DNA of 64,000 nt from Dipteris shenzhenensis (GCA_047967505.1 CM106540.1), one strand, 5' to 3'. Positions 45,996-59,488 are shown, counted from the stretch's first letter. Numbers and translations are program-made. The notes: a model not told the origin generated them from the sequence alone.

Positions 45996-47141
45996 CAAAG
46001 GCCTAGTGAACGTCTCTATGTCACTCTACACGAAGCTAAGTACATACTTGATCTCCACGTTGAGCTAAAGCCTCAAAACGATAGAGACTTCCACTATGCT
46101 TCGACTTCTAATTCTTTTACCCCTCCTTCATGCGGCCCAGCAGCAATAGCTAGGACCTTGGAAAAAGGTGGTTTCTAAATGGATACATCAATGATTTGAA
46201 TCACGATGAGGGATCGACACAAAGAGAACCACCATCAATATCGTTCCCTTACAGGTGAGTTCCCAGCAAAAGCTTCATGGCCATAAGCTTTGACTAGCTT
46301 TTGCTACAATGATTCTACAAAAGCTTGCACGTTAGCCACGCCCATAGCTTGATAGATCGCAGGATAATGCAACAATAGACAGTGTTTTCTTCATCATACT
46401 GGAGATTGGGAGCATTCTACATTCATTGTCTTCTAAGAATACTTGATTTTAGGCGAACTGGTTCTAGGACCTCGCCCATGCTGAATTCAGATGGCCACTT
46501 ACGTAAGTAGCGAATGCTTGACCACTCACGTAAATAGCGACCATAGATGTGGCAGAGCAGCCAGATGGTTCCAGGGCAAAAGTGGACCCAGACCCAGGTA
46601 AGGATCCACGCTAGCCACTATTCCCTCACTGATTTATTACGTCCTGGCTTGAGGCCGTGAGGATCCATCACTGAACAGAATCTTGGTATTTCTCGCAAGC
46701 AGGCCGTAAGGATCCGTCACATTCTTTCTACTAACTAGCTTGAAAGGATCCGTTGCCGTTGGCTCAGGCTTCGACTGGAATTCCTTCATGATCGTTCATT
46801 GACAAAGTTCACTAAATATAACCGAGGACACGAACCTCCGCCAAAAAGTCCTCAGCATACGCTCAAGGCCTCAGCCGCCGCTCAAGGTCTTCCAGCTGCA
46901 CCAAACATTTTGGGTGCTTCTGATGCCCCCCGTCAAAGTCTGTGTGTTCCTCGTGTGTTCGTTTGTGTGTATGGCGTGTGGCCTCAGGATAATATTCACC
47001 GTGGTGCGTTTGTCGTTTCTGAAGGATCCCACCTCCCAGCTGACCTGGAGCTGCACATGGGACCCCAGGGATTTGACCCAGGACAGAGCGTTACCCGTTC
47101 GTTTTGATTGCCTGCCAGCCATCCGTTACATTTAATGCACT
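45996..47141. other. Stretch with no recognised gene
   Basis: Frames at 46799-47107 and 46914-47135 precede the glutathione-transferase remnant but show no similarity I can support. Confidence 0.4.
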
Positions 47142-47330
47142 GTGAGGAAGATTCAAATTGTAGCTGGCTCATGGACCTGTGGGTTTGTGCTGCATCTCGA
47201 GAAACGAATTGAGTTCAAGAACCTGGAGCACGACTTGCAGAACAAGACCCATCCGATCCTTTTCTCCAACCCGATTCACAAGACAACAACGACACTAACG
47301 TATAGCGTAACCCTTGGGAACGAGATAATA
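47142..47330 (+). pseudogene. Remnant of a tau-class glutathione transferase N-terminal domain
   Basis: The frame from 47142 contains VAGSWTCGFVLHLEKRIEF, KNLEHDLQNKTH and LFSNPIHK. This follows the pattern of the thioredoxin-like start of plant GSTU proteins (LxGSW-type start with an alpha-1 helix, then YEx-x-EDLxNKSxLLLxSNPVHKK). The catalytic Ser position is replaced here (SWTCGFV), though Cys/Ser changes occur in the family. Similarity stops after IHK, where 'IPVL.H.GKP..ES' should follow. Intact enzymes have about 225 residues, so this is a fragment of roughly 55. Neighbours give no support for function. Confidence 0.55.
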
Positions 47331-47834
47331 AGCTATTTTCATTCTTCGAGAGAGAAAAGGAACTTGGATTGCAAAACCAGTAGCAAGTTATGTTTGTAAT
47401 CCAGCGTAGAAGACATAGACGATGCGTAATGCAACCTACGTTCTCCATTTCAGACGACAGATGCCACGCATATGTCGACTAAGTGCCTTTCATTGGCAAC
47501 AACGGACCTCCATCATCATTGAGTGTAATATATTAGCTGCAGCTGATGGTGCTTGCCGCTAAAAAATTTCGAATTCAGCCCTTCCTTTTCTTGCTGGTTC
47601 TTTCACCGTCTATAAAGCTAACGAGTAACATGACCTGTCTGCGACGGGTTACAGACCCACTCAGTTGGGTCTCAAGATGGGATCTTAAAATGTTTTCAAT
47701 TTCAAGAAATAGAATTTCAAGTTTCAAGAGCCCCTCCATTGTAGGCATTGACCCTCAATCGACATCACATGGCTGCTCATCTAGTGGAATCACTAAGTAA
47801 ATTGAGCATAGAGCCAAGCCAAGGGGCAAAGCAT

Positions 47835-47876
<42 letters not shown>

Positions 47877-50800
47877 GATGTAAGGGATCAATATAATTTG
47901 ATAGTGATTGTTAGTCCCATAGATCCTAAAGGGTCACAAGTGGACTTTAGTGCAATCATGTCATCTCTGTGTGTGTGTATGTGTATGTGTGTACCTATCA
48001 CACTCCCGCTAGACTGGGTTTTGATTTATTTTTTGTTTGGGTGCGCTAGTGGTTGGGCACTTTGGACTCTATAGATGGCCAAAAATCATAGAGTCTTTGG
48101 TGATCCTACTTTTCCATCTTTCGTTTTTTTCAAACGATCTTTGTGGCAATCATTCTATGATTGCTTTTAGACTCATTTGATTGATCATGATGTTTATATG
48201 GCTTATACTGAAATTTTCAGTTGAGTAGTAGCTACTCCGCTTTTGAAGTAACTATGAATGTAATTATTTCACAGCAATAAAATATTTCTTCTCACAAAAA
48301 AAGTGTACCTATCACACACTGAGATCTCTCTCTCTCTCTCTCTCTCTCTCTAAGTATACAAATAATATTTTTCTCTATCTATTACATCCAACACCAGAGA
48401 GTTTGAGAAAAAGGCCCGTCTCATTGTCACTCTTCCTTGCTCAACTTCTTAGTACCTTTATGAGCTATGGCATCTCTCTCCATGACAATCTCATCTGATT
48501 TTTTGGGGCTTCATGGATGCGCCTTCATGGCCACCCTCATTTTACTTCCCATAGTGTGGCTACGAAGCTTTTGATCAATCAGATTCCTTTCAACATTATC
48601 CATGGCAAGCTCTATTATAGTCCCGGTATCTATTCTTGGCAAAATTGAAATCTGAACAGTTACTCAAAGTTTAGTACACTGACATAAATTGTGGGTAACC
48701 TCAAGAATCTACTTGTTTAACATCATTCTTTCCAATGTGCGCACCTTAATGATCAATTGATCGATCAATTTTGCTAAAGGTAAATGACTTCAAATAGAAT
48801 GTGCAAGCCACCGACCAAAACTATGGAGATAACATTACCTCAAATTGAGTGCGCTACAAATCTTGACCTTCTATAGTCTCTAGCAGGTGCTAGCCTAGAG
48901 CTTTAAAGTAATTGCAGCATTCTACAGGGGCAAGGCCTACCGGGAGCAAACATGTTTGGAGCAAATACCAAATCTCAAATCACCCTCACCATATCCTCAA
49001 CCAAGATAGCTAGTCCCATCGTGAAGCTCAATATTTTATTGCAGCCAATGGGAAATTGAACTCGAGTCTCTATTGCCCTTTCATCTAACATCAAGCTAGC
49101 TTGCTATAAGCTTCTACATCCGAGATCTACCTTCAATAGCACATGTTGAATATCAAGCATTCCTTACCTTTGAGCATGGAACATGTCGAGCTACATTGGC
49201 TATGGTATCGATATAACTAACTTTTGCAAATCACTTCAATCATTTATCCTCGGGCTTGCATACTTCTACGTTTTGGTCAATTGCTTGAATCTTCGCTTGA
49301 TGTACCACTCTTGTCAAACTCATTGTTCAATACTGCTCTTCAGTGTAGAATTCTTGTGTTTCGAATCACACCTCCCACCATGGTTCTCTTTTGGTAATAT
49401 CCGTGTTGGTTTCTTGCCATGTCCCCGTCCTCCTTCATCATCATCATCCTCATGGAATTTGCTATTGCATTGCTTGCCTTGCCTCTCCCCATGTAGTTCT
49501 TAATAATGTCAACATATGAAAGCTTCATGCATGCTATCCAAATCCATGTTTAAAAGTGCTCTCCAATCTCATATTGAAAGATCACGAATCTGCATTGGAA
49601 ACAAACTCATTTCCTGAAATCTATGCAACCCCTTGATAGTTTATGTGATCCACCTCGCTCCCTCCTATTCATCTAGCTTTCAAGAAAGCTTACTGACCTC
49701 TAGAGTGCAATCACTTTTTTTGAAACCTCTAGCAGCTAGAAGGTGAGATTTCAGATCTCTAAAAGCTCCAGATCCTTGCCTTGCTACATCTGAGCTCTCC
49801 CCTCAATCACACACACACATGCCCATCTCTCCTTCTCCCATCTGGCTCGACTCATCCATGACAGCTCATGCTTCTTTGGCTGCTGTTGATCCCCTTGTTG
49901 GACTGTGCACCGAGTTGTACTGCAAGCTACTCCATGGTTGGAGTATTTAAATTAGTTCTCCAAAGAAGGAAGCACCTACATTATGGAGATAACACTATAT
50001 TGCATGACGATGATAATGTCGTGTGCGATTGAGAGGCTAAATTTGACTATGATTTTAGGGAGTAGACTCAATGCAAGTTTGGCTTATTATTCCAACATCC
50101 CCTTCCACACCCAAGCTTTGTTGGACCTCAACGGAGATCCACACAGTCCTCCTGGTATAAAAAAACTAGCTTTGCCACTACCGTCAACCCTTCGGAGTAT
50201 GGAAGTTGGAATTTTGTTTCCTTTCCATCAACTCTTTCACCATCTTGTAGGTTCCTCAGAAGCCACTTGGGCCATCATGTAATCAGTTTTCAACATCTTG
50301 AGATATCCTGATCTTCATTCACCCTCCAAAGGACTATCATTATCCACGGAGAAAAATAGGTTATATCAAAGCTAAAGTGAGCTTAGCGTAGTTACAGCAG
50401 ATAGCACGGAGTGGAATAAATATGCTAAGTGGTGATGTTTGGCATGATGATCAGGCCAAAATGGGTGCAACATTTTTGAAGCAACAATGCATCACTTTGT
50501 CATATGTTTTTAAGAAGGCCCACAAACGTTTGCCTCATGACCTTGAATTTCGTTGCAAGCATCCCCAACTGCTTTCCCCCGAGCCATCATTAGTCATCCT
50601 ACAAAATTTATTGAATCGGTATCAATCACTACGTGAAAGGAATCAAAAGGAAATAATCATCCAAAAAAATGCAGCATCTCATTGCCTTTGTGTGATTTTT
50701 AGTTAAAGAAAAACGCAGAGTTTTCTCTGATCATCTGCCCATGATGATTCAGAATGCACACATATTGGCCCAAGAAAAAAGTAGCACGACATCATGAAAG

Positions 50801-52450
50801 GTCTTCTCAACTTCGCTGAATCAAAATCCTGGTTGATAAATAAACTAAAAGCAAGAGAACACTAAATACATGGTACCCCAACCCAGTTGCTCGGAGAGTA
50901 AAACTCGAAATAAACATGGATAGATCGTTACGCTACAATCCTTTGCATCATTAAGGAGAGATGTTGTGTGCTCAAAGACTTCATCTTGTATGTTTCATTC
51001 TTGTTCTTTGCTTGCAGGCTGTCGTTCATCTCTTCGCTGTGGGGTGAGGGGTCTCTCAGGCTTACATAAATTTCATGGCAGATTGAATGCAAGGGGAGTG
51101 GGTGGCTATGGTAGATTAATGCGAGGGGAGTCCTCTCTTTCATCTCTTTGTCTCTGTTTCTTTCTCTCTCTCCCACCTATGCATACTGAAGCAGTCATGA
51201 GCAGCAAGGTAAGCAAGGAAGAAAGAGCGCGATATTCAAATTTCAAAATGGGCAAACTCAGAGCTTCCCCCCAATCGCACGACATGTGGCTTCCCTTCTC
51301 ACCCTCCTCACTCTCCTCAGCACAACATGTGGCACTCTTCTTGGCTGCCACATGGCAGCTTGTTGTGCCTCCCACCCTCCTTAATATATAGTAAGAAGAA
51401 GAAGAAGCATCACAAACTCATTTTTCAAAGTTTGTAGTTTCTATTTACTGGGAGACCTGATCATATCATGTGGATCAACAACCAGTGGTTTAAGAAGCTG
51501 AATCGATGTCAACTCCATCTTGGTGTGTCGATAGAGTTTCTAGATTGATTCCACCAAGGGAGCTAACAAAAAGAAATGAGCAACAAAGATGGTTGGACGG
51601 TGTAGAGCTGCTGAGGTGGGTGTGTCAGGGAATTTGAAATCCTTGAAAAAGAGATGGACAGGGTAATTCACGGGCAGTGGTGAAGGTCGGGTTGGCTCGG
51701 ATAATTACATGCTCCATTCTAGAAGGTTGTTGAGACTGGAAGGGTCCCATCATCAAGTCGACCCCACAAGTCAGCAACATTGGAGCAACGACAAATGATG
51801 CACGATGAGGATTATCCTCAGGCTGTGTTGTGTGTGTGTGTTGTGATGCAACGTGGTCTCCTATTTTCTAAGTCACTCTTTACTTCTACTCTTCACTTGA
51901 GGAGTGGCCAGTCTCCTAGAGTTGCTAGGCCTACTTTAGGTACAGCTTACATCATGCATGACAGGATGCAATATCTTACATTTGATACATAAATCTTCTC
52001 AGAACAACGGGACAGCTAACAAGACTTACCAAGAGGAGATGCCTTGGAAAATATGAGTTTCTTTCCATCATTCCCAAGCATTGGATCAATTGGGAGAGTC
52101 CCACAAGGCCATGAGTCATGGTAACAGAGTCTTGACAGCTAGATCTATCATGCTATATACACATGGTGATAGGCACAATTGTGTGTGCCTGAGGTACTAT
52201 GAAACAACTCCCCTTACGAGTGTCTACTAGACTGCAGCTCTTCGTCAAGATTGTGTGCACGAAATAATGCCATATACACAGAGAGAAACTAAAGGAGAAA
52301 AAATTGTGTTGCACTCGTGTTGAGTGCATCCTTGAACAGGTTAATAGCTATTTAGAACTCGTGGGTGCTAACATACTAAGTTTGATCCCCATCCAGAATT
52401 GGGAGCTTACATCCCACGAGGGACCCTCTACTATTGCATGCCCTGATTGA
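47331..52450. other. Five-kb stretch with no recognised gene
   Basis: It contains compound (CT)n(CA)n at about 47836-47876, a TG tract near 47970-47990 and (CT)n at about 48326-48352. Frames at 49183-49503, 49983-50282, 50422-50706 and 50966-51391 have no domain and no consistent splice partners. A TTAATATATAG followed by AGAAGAAGAAGAAG near 51382 could belong to an LTR, but no second copy was found. Confidence 0.45.
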
Positions 52451-53057
52451 GTAATATACAGTTAGGGTGAGTCTACCATGGGAATATGCCATGGATAATA
52501 TATTCAAAATATAATATATAATAGATAAAACATATGTTTGTTGCAATTTTCAAGCGATTCTGATTTTTATGGGCAAGGCAAGGAGAGGCCTTTCTAAGAC
52601 CAAATTTGGGATTTCTAAAATTTTTATGTTACTCTCTATTTCCATAAACTTTAAGCCTAATTTGGAAATTTGAAATGCCAATGTTAGAAGAAAAGAGAAG
52701 AAAAAGAAAGGCATTTCAAAAACTTGGGAAGAAAAGAAATAGAAAAGGGATAGTAATATACACTTAGGGTGAGTCTACCATGGGAATATGCCATGGATAA
52801 TATATTCAAGATATAATATATAATAGATAAAACGTATGTTTGTTGTATTTTTCAAGCGATTCTAATTTTTATGGGGCAAGGCAAGGAGAGGCCTTTCTAA
52901 GATCAAATTTGGGATTCCCAAGATTCTTATGTTACTCTCTCTTTCCATAAAGTTTAAGCCTATGTTGGAAATTTGAAATGCCAATGTTAGAAGAAAAGAG
53001 AGGAAAAAGAAAGGCATTTCAAAAACTTGGGAAGAAAAGAAATAGAAAAAGGATAGT
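52451..53057. repeat. 302-bp tandem duplication, two copies
   Basis: GTAATATACA-TTAGGGTGAG begins at 52451 and at 52753. The units run through CCATGGGAATATGCCATGG, TTTTCAAGCGATTCT and GGCATTTCAAAAACTTGGGA, and differ at only scattered positions. No coding frame is shared. Confidence 0.95.
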
Positions 53058-54190
53058 GCCATTGGAATAGGTTATAGATTGTTTTACATTTGGGACTGTT
53101 TTGGGCATTCCTCTCTATGTTAATTGGAATACCCACATTTTTTTGGAGTATGAGATTATATCTGGGTTTAACAAAGACTTGGAGGAGGGGGAAAAGAAAA
53201 AATATCTTTTTGGAAATTGCCTTGCATTATACCAGAATAGTTGATTGCCTTTGAATTAGTTCTTACCTTTAAAAATATGGATGTAATGATTTATGTTTAG
53301 TATGACTTATGTGGATTATCTAAGAAGATTAAGAGAAGGAACACCATTTTTATTGGATTTTTATCATCTGGGAATTTCTTGCAAAATCCCCTTTAATTAT
53401 TTGAGTTACCCAATTTGGGATTTTATGTCACCTTATTTTATTGTAATCTTCTTTTTGTAGCCTTGAACTATTACTAAGACAGGGAAGGCAGACTTCTAGT
53501 CCATTCAAATGGAAGTAGCTTTTAGTCTGATTGTTTTATGGCATAAGGCATAACTTGAGGATGTATTGGCTCCCCTAGTGCTAAGCTTGAGTCTTTTACT
53601 AGGGGACTTTTTCCTTTCTACACTTAGAGGTAATTGAGTTATACTTTCATTCGATTGAGAAAAGGGGCATTTTCTTCCTTTATCATGATAATTTATAAGA
53701 AAAGGGTAATTGAGCCATTGCCCTATTTTGGATATTCTTGTGGTGGATAGTATTGTACTAAGAGACTTGAGACTATCCACATTTTCATGAATATTTCTTT
53801 TACAAGTTTCTCATTGTTGACAGGTGAGACATACATAATGGTTCTTGTTTGCAAGCATAACATGATTCAACATCATGATTGGTTGGGAACTGACAAAAGG
53901 ACAACATGGCCTTTGATTAATGCATATATTACCTTGGAGTTACTCTAATAGTTTATGATCATTTCATTAATTGTCTAAATGCCAACCTGTGATGAGTTTC
54001 ATATACTGGAATGCCATGATTCGATTATGCTAATCTAGGTAGAGCGACATGGATAACAACTGTATGTCGGCATTGAAGCTTGGCTACCACAACTTGAATG
54101 AATTGTTCTAACTTTCATCTGTTTGAGGTGTGGGTGAGTGAGAAGGAGAGGGAAACCTATCTAGATGTGCGTTAGATGTGCAAAAGGTAA
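53058..54190. other. Stretch with no recognised gene
   Basis: AT-rich, with no coding similarity on either strand. Confidence 0.45.
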
Positions 54191-54800
54191 GTCTAGTTGT
54201 GTAGGGCTATGGAGGAGCTGCTCAATGAGCTCCCCCCCACTGCCCGCGGTGACTTGTAGGCTACCTGCAACTCCTGTTTGCTCCGCCCTGCTGCCCCCTC
54301 CTCCTCGTCGCCCTTCCTCCCTACCTCGCCTTCAACCTCGCTCTGCCTCACCCCTCCTCCCTCTCTGCTCTGCCCTACTTTCCCTGCTCCACCTCCATCC
54401 CCTTGCCCTGTCTTGTCTCGTTCTGCCTCGCGCTGCCTTCCCTTGCTGCTCCACTGCTCTGCCTTCTCCCCTGCGTTGCCTCTCCTTGCGCCGAACCTTG
54501 CCATGCCTTCTCCCCTGCTCCACCCCTCCTTCTTCCGCCTCCTTGCCTCACATTTCCCTCCTTGCCGCCCTGCATCTCCTCCCACCCTTCTGCCCTCCTG
54601 CCAATGTGCCCCCCTCCCATTCGGCCTCCCCCCACCTTCTTCTCCTCTTCTCCTGCTTCTCCCACCCTCCTTCCTCTTCTTCATTCCTTCCTCCTTCTCC
54701 TCCCCCTTGCTCCCTCCTTCCTCTCCTCCCCTCTACTTTCCTTGCCACCCTCTCCTTCTCTCTCCTCCGCCTCTCCACCTAGCCTAGCCTCATCGTCCTT
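54191..54800. repeat. Pyrimidine-rich low-complexity block before the LINE
   Basis: About 600 bp of C/T-rich sequence (CTCCTCCC, CCTTCTCC, TGCCTCGC) is open in four or more frames on both strands purely from composition. It could be the GC-rich 5' leader of the LINE that follows. Confidence 0.7.
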
Positions 54801-54879
54801 TCTTTTCCTTTTCTCATTTGCCTCCTTGCAACGGGAGCATTCGTGTTTGTTACGGTGAAAGAAAATCTTGGTGGTGACC

Positions 54880-56600
54880 TTTGGTCTAGCCAGAGGGGCT
54901 CTATGGTAGCACCCTCAACTCCCACAACTGTCAAGGTTCTTCTTTTCCCAGCTGACCAAGCAACAGGTACAGTAGGCAGTTCAGTCCCTCTAGGACAAGG
55001 TGCTCGTGGGTAGAATTGCGAGCCTCACGCCTACACGGAGACATGTGCGAGAGTGGATCCAGGCGAGCTTGACATTAGAGGGCGACCACATCCAGGAGGT
55101 CACCATCTATGGATGAGGTGTTTTCCTCATCCAGTTGAGCTCCCCTGACACCGCCTCAACACTTGTGGAGTAGAGCCCCATACTCCTTGGCTTGCACCTT
55201 GTCTTCCTCTTTCCTTGGTATCATGAGATCACAGTGGAGGACATGGATATGACACACCATGTTCCACGGTTTTCGGTTACACTCCGCTTCCCAAGGCTCC
55301 CTAAGGAGTATCGAGCTATCCTCCCTTCCATTGGTCGGGCATTTGGCACAATGCTTGAGTCCCCGCTAGAGATGATCGCCTCCATTCTAGCAGATGATGG
55401 AGTCCCCAGGATCAGACTAGTGGTGGAGAGCCTGAAGTCCCTCCCAGAGTTTATCCTTCTCGAGACCCTGGAAGGGGGCACACTTTGCCAGAGGGTGGAG
55501 ATCTCTGGGTTACCAGGCCAATGTCTTCGATGCAGACAGATGGGTCACCTCGCCAGAGATTGCCCCCATGGCCTCCCTTGTGTGCCTCCCCCCTCCTCCA
55601 TAGAGTAGGTAGAGTTAGCAGGCCCGAGTTTAGCACCCTCTCAGGAAGGAGCTTTAGGATTCTCAGACCCCATGGGTTACCCCCTCGGAATGGAACTGGA
55701 CACAGGTTAAAAAGAAAAAGAAACCAAGCAAGTAAGCCCACAAACGCCGCAGATAGAGGGCTAATTGTAGGGAGAGGGACAGGGTTGACTACAGAGAGGC
55801 CTCGAAAGAGGAACAATAGGAGCCTCCCCCCAGCAGTAGGGGCCTCTGCCCATCTAGTCGATCCTCCAGCTTTGGAAGTTCAGCCTCCACACCCACCCTT
55901 GCAACAACAGAGAGTCCCAGGAGCTCCAGATGCAGTGATGGTGGAAGCCGCAGACGCTAGCCTAGCGAGGGCTATGGAGGAGCCGATCTAGAGCCCCGAC
56001 GAGCATGATCAGTAAGGGGGCCTGAGGTCGCCCTTTCCCTCCCCTCCCCCTCCCCCCCCAGATCCCTCCCCCTTCTCCTCTTCACTTCCCCCTCCCCCTC
56101 CAGGGTTCCCCCCGCCCTCTCCCCCTCCTCAATCCCCCCTCCTATGGTCACTCTCACCACCCGCCCCTCGCCCTTTGTCCCCCGCGTCCCTACCTCTCCC
56201 TCTAACGTCGCCCCCCTTTTCGCTTCAATAGTAGCTTCTTCCACCTCGACACCCTTGCCATCAAGCAAGGGAACGATGACGACCCCTTCTGCTTCCTCAT
56301 CACAGAGTAGCAGGTCCGCTCAAAGAGGGATCCTGAGGGACGAAGCTCTCATTCTCCTGGCCAACATCTCCCAACCTCTAGCCTGGTGGGCATCCCTTAC
56401 TACGAGACTTCTGGAGGTTAGGACCCTGGAACTATTTGGAGATTCCGGACTCATACCCTCTACCATTGGAGATAATGCTCATGGTCCTGCAGCCTCGAAA
56501 GGGGGGTTTGATCAGTGTAGTGGGATCTCAGACACACCCCATTCGGAGATTTCTATTTGCCTCCACAAGGGCAGGGAAGTGGTCCCCGTAGGTGTTTGAT
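54880..56600 (+). pseudogene. LINE ORF1: nucleic-acid-binding protein with a CCHC zinc knuckle
   Basis: The segment VLVGRIASLTPTRRHVREWI (about 55000-55060) leads through stops into an open run at 55192-55605 with PRFSVTLRFPRLPKEYRAIL, a spacer, then CLRCRQMGHLARDC (55522-55563), a CX2CX4HX4C knuckle. This order (DUF4283-like domain, then zinc knuckle) is that of plant L1-type ORF1. After a frameshift a basic tail follows (RLKRKRNQASKPTNAADRG, about 55705). The following Ser/Pro-rich frames to 56600 are weakly supported. ORF1 proteins coat the element RNA. It is broken by stops near 55116 and 55174. Confidence 0.75.
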
Positions 56601-56989
56601 GCTATTCTGGGTAATCAGATTATGCTCATGATGGACGAGTTGATGGGACCACCGAGACTAGATCTTTGGTACGCCCATGGCATGGAGGTGAAATTTCAAT
56701 TGAGCTTCACGCGCGAGGAGTCGGTGTGTGGTTTGGTGACAGGAGTTATCAGATTGCTGATGGAGGCAAAGGTGGAGCAGGCACACTTCTGGCCCCTCCA
56801 GACATGTGTAGAGTTGTTGGGGGTGGGAGCCTTCTTCATGATGAAGTGGGCACGGAAGATCGGTATTGAGCCGCTGGTATCCACCCTAGTACGACACCGC
56901 ACATACACTAACTACTCGCCCTCCAAACCCCTAGCAAAATCACACAAGACAGTCTTTCTAGAACAAGCACCCACCCACAGGAGAGCCTT

Positions 56990-59300
56990 GTTCCTGACTC
57001 CCCCGTCCTCATGAGTTGGACCATAGTGAGATGGAATGTACACAAGCTCCACAACCATGTTTGTAGCCAACCGCAGTACCTGATGCTCTGGTAGGAGTTG
57101 CAAAGGGTAGTGGTGGGGCGGGCAGTGGACATCCTTATGATTCAGGAGCACATGTTTTTAGCAGCATACATCAGATGATGCCATCACCTTCTTATGGGGA
57201 GAGGTCCAAAGGAGTGGTCTCCCACAGTAGGCTGGAGTGTAGGGGTATGCATCTCAATCTCATAGAACTTGGCTTCAGAGGTCTACGATTAGGGCGAGCT
57301 CATTCTAGGATTGGCAGTTTGGATGGGAGTTCAGATGGGAGAGTCCACGATTAGAATCTTGAACGTGTATGCCCCATGTAGACAGCAGCGCCCGGCCTTT
57401 CGGAGGAGAGGTTGTTAGAGTGTCTTATGGATGTTGACTCCTGGATTGTTGGAGGTGACTTCAACAACCTGGAGTTTGGGGAAGACAAATAGGGCGGCGT
57501 CTCATTCTTTGAGATGCCAGTAGAAGAGCATAGACCTGGGAGCAGTTCATTTTCATGAGATCAGTGGTTGGCAGAGACCCATGGAGAGAGCCAGAGTTCA
57601 GGAGGACTCCTGCCAACCTTCTCTTCTCCTTTGGATAGAGGAGACATGATGGAGTGCTCGAGAGGGACATGATGTTGCGGATTGGGCATTACACAGAGGT
57701 GGCGCTATTGGGATTCTGGCAGGTACCACAATGTCCGACCACTCCCCAGTGGTTCTTCATTTGGATTAGCCCTGCCGATGTCTCCCCCAAAAGGGGGTCC
57801 GCATTCCAAAGGACCTCTTGTAGGACAGGGAGATTTAGCAGGTTATGGCAGAGATCTAGCAGCACTCAGAGATGGCACTGAGTGAGGGCTGGGCTGCATG
57901 GGTTGCCAATGTGATTCAGAGGAGTAGTGTGGAGCTGCAGGCTCATGCCCTTAGGCAGAGGAGGACCCATTAGGAGCACGAATGGGCTTTGAGGAGAGAC
58001 CTTGCCTCCATCGAGAGGCTCAGGGAGCAGTACCTAGTGACAGATTGGAGAGCGCTCGTCTCGAGCTTTAGGAGACGGAGCTGTGGCGGGCTGAGTTCTC
58101 CTACCATTCCTCCTGGGCTTGATGGGTACAATAGCGGGACAGGCACTTCTTTCAGACCACTGGGCCCCAATCGACTGGCACACAGCTATAGCGTCTCCAG
58201 GACTCGCAGGGCATCATGCACATTGACCCGCAGGGATTCTTGACATGACCACCGGACTTTATAGCGAGCTCTTTCAGATAGAGAGGATGACCCCCGCTGG
58301 TCTTGTGGTCCGAGAACTAGTTTGGGATCACGTTTCGATAGTAGCCTTGAGGGACTTATACAGTAGCCTTGAGGAGCCTTTCATAAACAAGGAGCTCTGG
58401 GAAGCCCTCAAGGCTCTCCCAACCCAGAAGTGCCCGGGGGAGGATGGCTTGACTCCGGCCTTCTTTCGAAACTTCTAGGTGATTATCTCCACCCCTTTCC
58501 ATTTAGCTTGCCAAGAGATTTTCGACACATGCCTTCTCCCTCAACCCTTGCATAGGGGGTGGATCTATTTGATCCCGAAAGGGGGAGATAGATCATATAT
58601 CTGACAGTGGAGGTTGATCACTCTGCTTGATACTACATACAAGATCCTCACCAAGGTCTTGAGTTTGCGATACGGCCTCATCTTACCGACATCATCCATG
58701 ACACACAGACTGGGTTTGTCTAAGAGAGCAGCATCCTGGACAACATCTTCACGTTCTGGGAGGTAGTGGATTGTCTAGGGAGGAGTCACAGCCACTGGCC
58801 ATCCTTCTCTTGGACTTTGAGAAGGCCTACGATGGGGTGGAGTGGTCTTTCCTAGAAGGCACTATGAGGAGATTGGATTTTTCAGACAGATGGGTCAGAG
58901 GAGTTTCAGCACTATACACATGGAGCTCTAGTTAGACAGATGATTATTAGAGGACACACAAGCGAGGCCTTTCCTCTCTCTCGCTCAGTCTACTAGGGCT
59001 GCCCTCTAGCTCCCTTCCTCTTCTTGTTTGTAGCGGAGGCTCTGGGCTACTATTTGAGATCACCGGTGGCGGGCCTCACAGGGTTGAGGCTCTAAATCAG
59101 GCATGAGGAGGAGCTCCTTAATTGGGAGTTTGCAGATGTCACGACCTTGTATGTTGAGGGGCACCACAGCGAGTCTAGCGAGAGTCAGAGGCACCTTGGC
59201 TATCTATTGTGAGGCCTCGCGGGCAGGGATCAACTAGAAAAAATCCTTAGGCTTCTTCACGGGCTTTGAGGAGACACAGGAGATCCATGAGTGGGGGAGT
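56990..59300 (+). pseudogene. LINE ORF2: endonuclease-reverse transcriptase, decayed and 3' truncated
   Basis: EEP endonuclease signatures appear in order: WNVHKL (about 57034), VDILMIQEH (57126), RILNVYAPC (57354), IVGGDFNN (57448) and SDHSPVVLH (57737). RT blocks follow: KCPGEDGLTPAFF (58429), IPKGGD then QWRLITLLDTTYKILTKVL (58573-58655), LLLDFEKAYDGVEW (58805-58850), CPLAPFLFLFVAEAL (58995-59040) and FADVTTLYV (59128-59155). The usual FADD catalytic pair reads FADV, so one metal ligand is lost. Numerous stops and frameshifts occur. The coding trace ends where a copia LTR begins at 59301. Confidence 0.88.
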
Positions 59301-59470
59301 TGTGGGGGATAAAGGTCACTGTGCCTTAACCCCGGTTATGTACAATACTCAAACACATATATAAATGAATGAAAAAGGAGATTAGGGTGGTTTTGCACCC
59401 ACCAAACTTGTGTGGCTCTTTGTCTCTCTCTCTCCTTCTTCCGTTCTTGCTTCCGTTGAGAGCACTCTCA
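59301..59470 (+). repeat. 5' LTR of Copia-3 (170 bp, TG...CA)
   Basis: It starts TGTGGGGGAT and ends CACTCTCA, two bases before a primer-binding site. A TATA box (TATATAAAT) lies at about 59358. A CT-rich stretch follows at about 59420-59450. The size is short for copia. The 3' LTR is not in the window, so the left border is set by the TG dinucleotide and by the end of LINE similarity. Confidence 0.75.
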
Positions 59471-59472
59471 AC

Positions 59473-59488
59473 TGGTATCAGAGCCCGA
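59473..59488 (+). other. Primer-binding site of Copia-3 (initiator-Met tRNA)
   Basis: TGGTATCAGAGCCCGA matches the complement of the plant initiator-Met tRNA 3' end, the standard primer of plant copia elements. Confidence 0.9.

Noticed and set aside
54165-54858. Five overlapping frames of 63-205 codons
   Set aside because: C/T-rich low-complexity sequence is open in many frames; none has a domain. At most it is the LINE leader.
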